Below, piece after piece: positions 1 through 11,400 of a stretch of 64,000 nt of DNA. A model generated the notes under the pieces. It had not been told where the DNA came from, ran no database searches, and saw only the letters and a list, made by a program, of their open reading frames with translations. Both the position numbers and the translations under genes were made by a program. Within the stretch, counting starts at the first letter, position 1, and each line of letters starts with the position of its first letter. This DNA is from Otatea glauca (Eukaryota; Streptophyta; Magnoliopsida; Poales; Poaceae), in assembly GCA_036346275.1 (NCBI GenBank), contig CM070730.1:6448309-6512308 (forward strand). The letters run 5' to 3'.

Positions 1-2237
1 TTATTTAAAATTTTCATATGATGATCAGATATGTGTCTTTTTTAAAAATTCTGAAAGTGCTATTCTCATTGTATATGCTATTACGTTTTTGATTTTATAT
101 AAGTACTAAATGAAGTCTAATATTTCTTAAAATTTTAGTACATGATCCTTTGGAACTTGTTATGTTTAAATTAAAATTTTAGAATATAAAAATTATTTTA
201 AATATTTATAAAAATCTGATAATGTCTTTGTTCCTTTTCATTAATTTCTGTTTTGGATTTTTTAGAAGTAACAAAATGATTTAAAAAATTGTTTAAATTT
301 ATCTGAGGTGTTTTATAGATTAATTGGGATTTTTTGTAATTTTTTTAAAAAAATCAAAATTTTCAATTTTCTTGCATTTTCACCATTTTTCCTTTTGTCG
401 TCGGTTTTCGACCTTTTCGACCGGGTTTTTTTTTTTTTTTGAATCAATTTGACCAAATGTTTGACTTTCACAAACCGATCAGTTTTTACCGAATTTCGGT
501 CGGTTTTCGCAAAAAACCGGTGCCGAGTAAGTGGCGATTTTCGAACTCAAAACGAAAATGTAAACCCTGATTGTGCGCCATGCCAAATTAACGAACATCT
601 CGGTTTTTCAAAGGACGCAGAAGCACAGGCACTGCTCGAACGATAGCAGGATTAAAAATTCGCTACAGTTGGTAACAACCGTGAAATGGAGTACCTTGTT
701 TCAGGCCATTTGATCGCGAAATGTACGGATGAGACAACAGTTTGACAAAAAAGGCAACCACTCTGTATATTTCCACGATATTCGATCGAAAGAGTTGATT
801 TTCGATGAACAGTCAACGTGGCCGTAGCACTGTATACATGGAAGAGGTCCAATACAGTTTCTGCTGTGAATGTAACTTTAGCAATTGCATATGTACCATT
901 GGATCAAAATCGGCAAAAAAGATCTTTCCGGAGTACATAGCAAAACACAATTTTCTACTGTAGTAATACACTGTAACTTAGCACTGCTAAACGATCTAGA
1001 CCGTTCATCGTCTCAAACCGATGGTTTGAACGGATGGAGATCGTTTAAATTGTAGTCCCTAAAAACTACACAGGTACCTTTCCCTGTATATATATGGCAG
1101 TGGAATCCAATTTGAAGTCCCTTGCTACGGCGATATCCATTGCTCTCTGGCTCCAAGCAAGCAAACGCTCATCTTACCTACCTAGTGCATGCCGTTGCGC
1201 GATCGTTGTACAAGCTAGCTAGCAGAAACATCATCGTCGTCTTGGAAAAAAGAGGAGGAGAAACTGCGCTGCAGTTTTCAGTCACCCCTGACCACAGGAT
1301 CGCCGACCCGGAGAGGCATTGGCCGACGTTAGCATCGCGGATTCACAGCCATTGACGTCGCAGTTAGATCTCCGGTAATCTTTGCTTTGATGCCGTAAAG
1401 GCGCTTCTTCTTCTTTTTTCCCCCCTCCACGAGCGTGTAAAGCCATAGGCAAAGAGGATCTTTCGAAAAAGGAAGGGGGAAGAAGCAGCATCCATATATA
1501 GCTAAATAGACCATCCGGTTTGTGCTGGACTGAACCAAGAAGCAAATTAAACTTATGGTCTGTTTTTCCCCTGAACCCCATATGGCAGCATGCATGGAGC
1601 ATGTACATGGTGCACACCTGTACACGTCACGACACGTCTATGTGCATGGCGTCGTGTTTGATGTGCTTATATGTATTTATCAGTACGAGTCGGTTAGTTA
1701 TACGTGTGAAATGTGTGTCTCGTGTATAGCTTTTTTCTTTCTAAAACTTAGGAAATAAATATTATAGACGTCTATCGTTACTCATGAGTAAAAGTTTGTC
1801 TTAAGATATATATTTTTCTTTTTTTAACCATGAAACATGCTTATCTTCGTGACCTCTTAGGTAATGATGATAATATACTTGTTAACCAACTGCACCCATT
1901 CAAAAGGACATAATTACCTATATATGCATATGCAGGATAAGTACATGTGCAATTAATCTTTAACTCTGACTTGAGGTGATGTTTATGTGGGCTCTACACG
2001 CATTGACCTATTTACAGCCAGTTCATTCTAACCTGCGTGACTCGTACCGAATATTACGTACCGATCCATGTGTCCATTGCTGTGTATATTATATAGTGAC
2101 GCCACCAGACACCAGCAGTCCCTGTCTGTATATGGTATATAAACATAGTACGCGATTTCTTAGCAAAACATGTTTGGAAATGTCTACTTAACATTCCACT
2201 AATCTTTTTAGCAAATCAATCAAATTTTGAACCACAG
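1..2237. other. AT-rich intergenic DNA, no gene recognised
   Basis: This stretch has no supported coding exon. It is AT-rich, with a poly-T run near 427-440 and several short open frames that match nothing I recognise. Positions 440-530 contain repeated tttttaccg/ttcggtcggttttcg words of the kind found in degraded grass DNA transposons, but no termini or target-site duplication could be placed. Confidence 0.5.
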
Positions 2238-2574
2238 GATCAAAACCTACATCCGACCGTCCCTATCCAGTCGGAGCCATGCGTGTTCGATGTCCGGGCG
2301 TACGGTGCAGTGGGAGACAGCATGAGGGATGACACTGAGGTGTTCCGGGAGGCATGGAGGGCAGCCTGCATCGTCGAGTCGGCCGTGCTTCTGGTGCCGT
2401 CTGACGGTACGTACATCACCTCCACCACCTTCTCTGGGCCGTGCAAACCGGGCCTCGTCTTCCAAGTACCAGCACTTAATCAAAATCGTGCACGCTAGTC
2501 ATGTGCCTTTTCCATTTCCAAATCGATCTGCAGCTAACTAGGTGGACGGCCGGGGTGTTATGCCGCCAGACGGG
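2238..2574 (+). pseudogene. Truncated polygalacturonase (GH28) gene fragment
   Basis: A relic of a plant pectin-degrading polygalacturonase (glycoside hydrolase family 28, normally secreted to the cell wall). One exon runs 2238-2465, after a ccacag acceptor. It reads in frame through CVFDVRAYGAVGD, then DDTEVFREAWRAAC, then the SAVLLVPSDGTY and GPCKPGLVFQ blocks, which are the conserved N-terminal start of the family's beta-helix. A GT donor follows at 2466, and a second piece begins after the ctaactag acceptor at 2542 (VDGRGVMPPDG). Homology stops near 2574. The signal-peptide exon and the whole catalytic part (the NTDG, DD and RIK motifs of the family) are absent, so this cannot encode an enzyme. 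The residual exon is uninterrupted, which suggests a fairly recent truncation or capture. Confidence 0.8.
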
Positions 2575-3519
2575 AAAAATGAAAAATAATTTTTCTAAGC
2601 TAGACAAAAAAAAAAGGATTGATGAGCCTTAATAGAAATAAATGAGAAAAGAAAAAAAAATACTCCAACTCAACCACCTATCTAAATGCAGATCGGATGG
2701 ATAGAAAAGTGACTGAAATCAAATAAAAAAAATAGACGACAAATTTTTAGCAATTCTCAACATATTTTACAAGCCTGGTAATTAAATTTAGTGACAAAAG
2801 ACGGTTTCTTTTTTTTTAAGAAAAAGATTATTATTTTTTGTTTAAAAGTGTATCACTATCTATATGCATGTGTGTATCAGTCAACCAGTGCATGTGTTTA
2901 TAGTGCATTCATGTCAGGTTTTGATGCTTTTGGACTAGCCATAGTTCCATATGCCGTGCGACATCCGTGTTGTGAACTTAATTGGTTAACAGTGTGTTCT
3001 TTTTGGTGAACGGTGGCGAGCAGGGTTCTCTATCCATTTGTGATTAGGACCCTGGTAGGGTCTGTAGGTTCGGTGCTCGCTGGTTTCCACCGACAGTTTA
3101 CTGTATAGTTTTTATGAGACGTAATTTAAGTAGTCTTTATAGGTTAAGTTTATCCAATCGAGCGAGTGAATGGATCAGATTTTCTATAGTATATTACTGT
3201 AATGTTACTATACACGTAACTATTTAAGCTATAATCCTTAAAAACTGCACCGGATTTTTTCCCCCGGTTGGTGGAGTTGGGTGTTGTTCACGAAGAATGC
3301 CGATCACACGTTATCCCCGTATCCTTCCCGGTCAAACGTGGATATCCTGTGGCCAAGCCTTTTTGCCATGAGTGGATGATATGGACTCGTATTTCCATTT
3401 GCGCCTTTTGGGAACATTCAAGAAAGCGACCCCGAATAACTAGCGCAATTTTAAATGAATAATCTTTTGTATACAAACCATTTAGTCGGCAAAACTATTT
3501 TATATAGAAAACGCACTAA
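2575..3519. other. AT-rich intergenic DNA, no gene recognised
   Basis: No coding exon, RNA gene or bounded repeat was recognised. The stretch contains A-rich and T-rich runs (2600-2830) and follows directly on the broken end of the polygalacturonase fragment. It may be part of whatever insertion or deletion truncated that gene. Confidence 0.4.
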
Positions 3520-4098
3520 TCCTACCTCTACTAAAGCTGGTGGGAATCGCGTGCTCTGGTTCGTTTGAGCCGGGAGGGAGCCGGCTCGGCTCGCGGCTCA
3601 AGCTGAGCCGCGAAAAAAAATTGCGTTCGGGTCTTTTTTTGAAAAAAAAATTATGTATAGATCTTTTTCAGAAAAAAATATTACGTTTAGGTCCTTTTTT
3701 GGAAAGAAAAATATATTACGCTTATGTCCTTTTTGCTTTTTTAAGCCTTGCGCTCAGGTTTTTCTTTGGGAAATCAAAATTACATGTAGGTCTTTTTTTC
3801 GAAGAAAAAAACACAGTTAGATCCTTCTTATGAAAAAAAATATATATACTACGTTTAGACCCTTTTTCTAGTTTTTTTTAGCGTTCCGTTTATGTCATTT
3901 TTCTGGAGAAAAAAAAACCGTTCAGGTCCTTTTTCCGCCGAATGAATGCGAAAAAAACGCGATTACGTTTGTATCCTTTCAGCTGTTTCGCGTGTTTCCT
4001 CGATTTTCTCGCGTTGGAAGCGGCAATCGCACGTTTTCTCAATTTTCTTGCGTGGAGAGCGACGGTCGCGGCGTGATATGCCGCAGTCAATTATCTAG
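3520..4098 (+). mobile_element. Non-autonomous Helitron, copy 1 of a small family
   Basis: The element starts TCCTACCTCTACTAAAG, preceded by A, and ends CTAG, followed by T, as expected for Helitrons inserting between A and T. Just before the end is a GC-rich hairpin (gcggc..gccgc, 4067-4083), then about 11 nt and CTAG. It has no coding capacity and no Rep/helicase. The interior is a loose tandem array of a unit of roughly 35-40 bp built around acgtttaggtcctttttt and aaaaaa. A second copy with matching termini, GC-rich head (gccggctcggctcgcggctc) and repeats lies inverted at 9352-9870. Confidence 0.8.
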
Positions 4099-4455
4099 TA
4101 ACCTCAACGATGGACCGTGAAGACGATTCCTAATTAAAGAACGACATGCTAACTAGATAGATAAATTGTGAGTATTTATAAACCGGCAAAATTTCATCAA
4201 ATAAATTTGAATTTGACCAATTTCCAACCGATTACTGATCAGTTATTGCCCAAAATTATTATTTATCAATTTAAATTCAAAATATAAAGTTTAAATTTAT
4301 AACTTCTTTGGACCGATATTTTTTTAGTGGCCTAGGTTGGTGCCGATGGTCTTTTATCCTTGTATATAACTACATGATGTGTACATTAATTCAATCTATT
4401 AGTTCAGTGATATATGACTCGAGTACAATAATTATCACCTAGGTCGACGTATCCA
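4099..4455. other. Short intergenic stretch, nothing recognised
   Basis: AT-rich sequence between two Helitron-like insertions. No exon, RNA gene or repeat end could be supported. Confidence 0.4.
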
Positions 4456-5089
4456 TCTATATATACTATTGTTGGGGGAGGCCGGTAGGAGACTGCCACA
4501 CGTGCTCGGGGCACTGTAGTTTCTACAGTACTGAACTACATATTTTATTTACTTTTGCATATTAAAAAAAGCCTCTCTCTCTGCTAAAATTGATCTATAG
4601 TTTTTATTGATTTTTTTTGTTTTTTTGGAAAAAAAATTCCCTCTCGATTCAAGTTGAGAGGTCGTCCGAGACAATGGGCGGGATTCTAACTTTTTTATTC
4701 ATTTTAAACGGCACGTTTTCACGGATTTTGAAACATTTAGAGTCTATTTATATAGAGTGCATTTATACTCGAATCCCTTTTAGGAGTCGCCCGCAATAAC
4801 GTGCAGGGTTCTATCTTAACTATCTATTGTAGAGATGCATGCATGGGCCATGTCCACCCGGCACAAGTGCCTCAAAACACTGTAGTTTCTACAGTAAATG
4901 CTACAATACTTTTACTTTTAACTTTTTTTTGATAAAAGGAAAATTTATTTTTAAATTTTTTTGAAAAAAAAATCCCCTATCTCTATTAGTGTTGAGTAAC
5001 AGTTTTTCTCTCTCTATTTTTTATAAAAAATTCCTCTCTCTTTGTAAAAATTTAGAGATATCTGTTGTAAGGCGCGGAATTTCATCTAG
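4456..5089 (+). mobile_element. Helitron-like sequence, possibly two degenerate copies in tandem
   Basis: The start TCTATATATACTATTG is preceded by A, and the end CTAG at 5086-5089 is followed by T. A second TCTATTGTAGAG start lies at 4823, just after a hairpin-like cccgcaataacgtgcaggg (4789-4807). The two halves share a 19 bp word, cactgtagtttctacagta (4512 and 4878), which is itself a small hairpin. No clear hairpin precedes the final CTAG, so this is weaker than the 3520-4098 element. Its right end is 380 bp from the Ghd7-like start codon. Confidence 0.35.
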
Positions 5090-5469
5090 TTAATACTGTG
5101 ATTGACTGACTAGTGCAGAACTTACACTCGTAGAGAATCCTCCAAGATCTACGGCCTGGGGTGGCAACCAATGGGGAGTCGCCAACTGATCTAACTCGAA
5201 AGGTGGCTCCAAATCCTCCACGTAAGAAATCCTCCCATCGCTCATATCTGTTGCTCCCCTCCCATTGGCCACCCACCCATACTTATTCCCTCCACGCTGC
5301 CCTAGCTCGCATTCCCCCTTCTCTTCTCCTCCACACACCCGCACTGATGCACCTGGAGCAAAGCAAGCACACAGAAACAAACAAGTGGAGGTGGAGGAGT
5401 AGTACTGGTTAAGAGAGCACGCACCACACAGGAAAGGAGAGGAGCGGCAGTGGTCGAGAGGCACGTAGG
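5090..5469 (+). promoter_or_regulatory. Presumed promoter/5' UTR of the Ghd7-like gene
   Basis: This is the only unique-looking sequence between the last Helitron end and the Ghd7-like ATG. It becomes C/T-rich from about 5215 (ccctcccattggccacccac), which includes a CCAAT-type attgg, and is purine-rich just before the start codon. I cannot place a convincing TATA box or transcription start. Control elements further upstream have probably been displaced by the transposon insertions. Confidence 0.4.
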
Positions 5470-8400
5470 ATGTCGGCGGCGTCGGGCGCCGCGTGCCGCT
5501 TGTGCGGCGGAGGCGGCCGGGTGGGGGACTGCGCCTGCTTTTTGCAGCGCCACGGCGGCGGAGGCGCGCGCTGCGGGGTCGCGGACCTCAACCGCGGCTT
5601 CGTGCCCGCGATCTTCCAGGCGGAGGAGCCGGCCGCGGCCGGGCTGCACGAGTTCCAGTTCTTCGGCCACGACGACCACGAGAGCGTGGCGTGGCTGTTC
5701 AATGACCCGGCGCCGGCGGGCGGGGACCACCACCTGCACCGGCCGGACGTGGCCGGGAACGGGGTGGCGCCCGAGCAGCAGCGCCAGGTGTTCGACGAGT
5801 ACGCGCAGTACCAGCCGGGGCACGGGCTCACGTTCGACGTGCCGCTGAGCCAAGGCGAGGCGGCCGCGGTGCTCGAGGCCGGCCTGGGGTTCGGCGGCGG
5901 CGGCGGCAACCCGGCAGCGTCCAGCGCCACAATCGTGAGTGGTTCGGTTCTCTTGATCCCTGAAATTATAAATGTTTCAAGTTCTTTTGCATATACATGC
6001 TGCATGATGTTCTTGTTAAATACATGCACCTCCAGTTAAATAATGCACGTTGATTGTTGATATCTCTCGATCTGTTGCGTACAACTGCATGCGTGAGAGG
6101 GATGAGAAGTTAATTAGTGGAGATGATTGCACTAGCTAGCTATTAGCTAGAGCTTAATAATGTTTCTGCGTATATTTGTGGCCAAAACGTCAAAAACTGT
6201 CAATTTTTGGGTCCAACTTAGGAGCTAGCTAGTCTATAACACTGCATCACTCAAGTTATACAGTTGTCTTGTTTTTCCTTGTCCTTTTCCAGCGATAAGT
6301 CGATGTTACTAAGCTAGTGGCAACCGAATTTAATTTCCTTGAAAAGGTTGTATTTTGGATTGGTTTGACAGTTCTAAGTTAGCTGCATCTCTTCCGTCGG
6401 TTGGAGGAGGATGAGAAATCTACCGTGGAAGAAAAGAGGGGATATGTGAAAAAAAAAGAGTAGAGAGAGGCTACTTTCTCACAAGTTCCCTTTTTTTTAT
6501 AAAAATTACCAGAATCCATTTGTTTGATGGCATCCCAATATTCATATAGTAAAAAATGAAAAGGCAGTTTAACACCCCCCCTTCCCACAAAATTTATGTC
6601 TTTATTCAAGGATCGCAATTTGCATTTATCATTACTACAACCGAGCTAATTTTCTACTAGTGATGAACAATTAGTGTTTACTAGTCATGCATCCGTACGT
6701 GCTATGTCTTAAGTAATAGTTTTTTATCGATTTTTTTTTCAAAACCCTAACATGAATAGGGTAAAATATTGAAGACCATACCACTTCTTGTTGTTTTGAG
6801 TGGACCAAATTTTATTTCTTAATTTTGCATGATGTGCTTCCAATGCAACATTATAAACAATCTACTCGTAATATGAAATTGAAAAGTATCACAATTTAAA
6901 GACTGAAAATAATTTTTTTCTAAGTCTAATTTTAGTATGTTTAAATTAATTTTTAGAAAGCAATTATTGTACAGTAAATATAAATTAAAATTTGTACATA
7001 TAGCTTAATTCCAAATTTATGTAAATACTAATGATATATTTAGGGTTGAGTTGGGTCCATAATTATGAATGTTTTAATTTATAAATTGAAAAGTAAAATG
7101 TTTCTAGCTTTTGTTGCTCTTTGCGTTACTTATGGGGATCTCCTGCTGTATCATAATAAATTTTAAAAAACTAATTTTATTTTATTTTAATTATTAGTAT
7201 TTATACTTTTATATAAATATTTAATTATGAAATTTGACCATATTGTTTGGCTATAGTAAAATTTTGGAATTAAATTAATTTTCTATTTTTAATTATGAAT
7301 TTATTTATACTTTTATATAAAATTCACTTACGAAATTTAATTTCCTTAGATCTTGTATTAGCATATCTATACCCCTTTATAATGCACCTAAGCAAATTTT
7401 CCTACGTCCACCCTAAATAATGCACCTCATTAGAGATAGCCCAATGTTCGTGCACCCAGCAAAACATCCCCAGAAACTTGCATTCATCAAAATGAACGTC
7501 TCAGATCTTTCCTCAGTTTTACTCACCCACATCCGATGGTCATTATTTAGTGTGTCTAATCATCCCTGTGGCCCACAACAGACCTCCTCTACCTACATAT
7601 TTGGAAGGAGAGCGAATCAAACAAGGAAATAAATAAGAAGGATCCACATGCAAGGAAACCAGATTTGAATTTTTTACTGGCCAAAATTGTACGTACTACA
7701 TATTTGAAAGAAGGGTGAATCAAACAAGGAAATAAACAAGGAGGATCCGCGTGCAAGGAAATAAGACTTGAATTTTTTTATTGTTTTGGCATTGTGATCG
7801 TATTTTTTTCCAAATATGACCCTTCTCGAGACTTTTTTACGGATCTAGCCCTATAGAGCCGTATTTCAGCGCACGGAGAGCGCTGAATTTTTGTTTTCAT
7901 TTTTTATTTAAGGAACCAACTGTCTGTGAGTGCTGCTTAATTTTTTTAATTTTTCTCATGAACCGGTAATGCATGAAAGCACTATTTAATTTTATCTTTT
8001 TTCCTTGCGGATCCAAATGGCCGGCGAGCGCAGATTTATTTTTCCATATTTTTCCGAAATCATCCCGTGGCCACAATGACCTTCCTCACCTCCAAAGATC
8101 AACAAGGAAAAGGAAACAAACATCCCGGAATCAAGGAAAAGGAAACAAACGTCCCTGGAAAAGGAAAGGACCATACATTACGTCTTTGGGAAAAGGAAAC
8201 CGGAGATGGGGGCAGCATGGTCGGAGAACGCAGTCCAGAATGGCTCCACGGTGGCCATCGATGGCTTTGCCGACGCGGCGAGGTTCTTTGGTCACGACCT
8301 ACATGCGCCGTGTTTCAGCAAATTTATAATTTATTTTAAAAAATAATTTATTAAGTACAAAATAATCGAAAGTTTTTTGAGAATTTTTCTAGAATTTTTA

Positions 8401-11400
8401 ACCTAATGTGCTATCTTTTCAAAAATCCTTCTATATTTTAAAAAATGAAGGCAACTCAATTGTAGCTTCTTTTAGTGCAGCCTGCACTGCAGAAGCTTCT
8501 TCTCTTCCTCCTCCATTAAAGCAAGAAAGAAGCTCCAAAGCTCCATCAATCCCGCACCAAATCTCCTCTTTCCATCTATGGTGTAAATTTCCCAAATTTC
8601 GTGCTCTATTGCCAAAATTTCCTCCCAATCTGATTTGATCCCAAATTATGGTTTCCATAAATATGCTTGTTTCGGTGCTATAAAAGCCGGCGAGCTCTCC
8701 TCCACCCCATCGCATTGCGTAAATCCCCAAGTGCTCCCTCTTGTAAAGATCGCCGGATTTTGGAGGTAACTCAAGCCATCACCATCATCTTTCCCGGCGA
8801 AATTCACCGCAACCGTGACTCCTCCCCCGCAGGCGTCGGTGCCGGCGATCTCGCCACACCAGTGCCGACCCACTGCGATCGGCCGGCCACCCCTGGCCTT
8901 CCCTCCCCCTTGCCCTTGCCAAACCCAGAGAGCACGCTGTGCTCTCTGTGGAAGCTGCAAAAAAAATAATCTAAGATCAGAAAATTCTTTTTTCTTTCTC
9001 TTTCTTGATTTAAAATCTTTTGGAAGCCCGTTTTCGCCTATTCGACCTCCATTTAGTTCCGTTTTTCTTTCTAAATTCATTTAAAATTCTAGATTTCTCT
9101 TTTATTATTAAGTGTTGTATTCATACTTATCTTCTCATTTAATTGATAAACGGGTGTACTGCCGTCGTAGCGTTAGCACAGGCACTATACTAGTATAGTT
9201 TAAGCGTCCTATTATGTGATCTTTACTATACAGAATCATGTTTCTCTTTTAATCTGACATACATCTATGCATGTTGCGTGCATGAGTTATATATGTGCGT
9301 ATACAAAAGGACTTGACTCTTATTTCTCAAGGATACGCTTATCTTCTATTACTAGAAATTTATGCGCGGTGTGCCACGCCGCGGGCGCCGCTCTCCACGC
9401 GAGAAAATCGACAAAACGCGTGATTGGCGCTCCATACACGAGTAAATCGAGAAAACGCGCGAAATGGATCTAAAAATAAGATTGTGTTTTTCGCAAAAGG
9501 GCTTAAACATAATGCTAGAAAAGCGGAAAAAGGACATAAATGCAATGCATATTTTTTTTTAAAAAAAGGACATGGTTTTTTTATTACCAAAAAGGACCTA
9601 AACGTAATTTCGATTTTCCTAAAAAGGACCCGAGCGCTACTCCTAAAAACGTTAAAAGGGCATGGACGTAATATATAATCTTTTTTCGAAAAAAGGGCTA
9701 AATCGTAATATTTTTTTCTCGAAAAGGACCCATCCGTAATTTTTTTTAGAAAAGGACCCGGATGTGAAAAAAAATTGGCCGGCTCGGCTCGAGCCGCGAG
9801 CCGAGCCGGCCCCCGCTCGGCTCAGAACGCCCTGAGCGCGGGGATTCTGCAATCTATAGTATAGGTATGATTTATTTACTCACATGCTGATGAGATTTCA
9901 GCCATAGATAATATAGATGGATGATAAAACTTTTTCTTTTTCTTGATGAAGGTTCGGATTTAAATTTTTACTATATTCTATTAATGTGGAAATTTCTAAC
10001 CTATTTAAAACATCCAGTTTGATTTACCTTTTTCTTGGTATTTCGGTGTAAATGTCACAAAACCATATTAGCAATACTGAAGACTCTTGAAAGAAAAGAA
10101 TTCTTTGCTGATCTAGCCCTTCGGGGAATTCTTTTTCGGGAAATAGCCCTGCTCACGAGGAAATTGCGAATGTGTCCCCCTTACGGTTAATTCCAACGAT
10201 GCGTAAGCGCTTGGATTTTTTTTTGATTGTTTCCTGCGGTTTTAGACCGCTGAAAAATTCTATAATTTCTTTGCCTGTGGGAAAATAGTTTTTTATTTTG
10301 CAACGACGGGAAATCGCGGGGAAATCGAAGGAATCCAGCGGTCTGGAACCGTTGGGATTTGAAAAGGGAATCCAGCGGTTCCAGACCGCTGGAAAACGCT
10401 AGGGCTGGCAGGATTCGCGCGGGCGCGGGCAGGGAGCTTCCGACCGGGAAAAAACGTGCAAAAAATTTAAACATATTGATTCCGTTGGAAAGAAGTAAAA
10501 AAATATTTTGCCGTGGATGCCGTCGACTGCAGTATAAAAAATAATATTTCGCCTGACCAGAAAATACTAAATAAAAAATTCTAGTGGACTGGAACCAATG
10601 GAAATTAATAAAAAAATTGAACAGACCGGGTCAGCTGGATTGTACTATACATTGGCCATTTTGGTGATTTCGTCACGACAACGACGATTTTTTGAAGAAA
10701 AATAACATACACAAGGCTATAACAGTAAAAGTTTCACGTAATAGCAAGAATAGCAAAAACAGGTAATTATGTTTTTTGGTCCAAAATTTTATTTTCAGTC
10801 ATTTCAACGGTCACGCGAGTTATATAAACATGCAGAGCTCGGTTATTTTCGTAATTGGGACTCGCATGCATGCACTAATAAGGGAAATAACAGCCGAACC
10901 AGATGTGGCAATTATTTGTGTCGTATAGTTAAAAATTATGACGTTATATTTTTGTGAAGATGGCTCCAACGGTTTTGCCGTTTTTTAGTTTAGACGCTGT
11001 AATTTTTTCTACAAAATAGCTAATCTCAGGATAAAATTGTAGGAATAGCAAAACAATAGACAATTTTGTCTTGTTCGGTCGAGAGTATTTTTTACTCATT
11101 TTGAATAATACATTTTTTATTCAAATTATAAACATATACTTTGATCTAAAAAATTGCAAAACTATACCTCGATCGCCATATAGTTGGGCGACAATAGCGC
11201 AAAACGCAGAAAAAGCTGAGTCAGCGTAGATCTGGCCTCTCGACAATATCTTGATCTACCTACTATCAAAATAACACTGATTTTAATATTTAATGCTCAC
11301 AAATTACGGTGAATTTTCAAATGAAATTAGTGCAAAAATGTTCATCATAAATTTAATTTTCTCCCAAACAATTTCATGATTTTTATAATTTATTTGGTTT

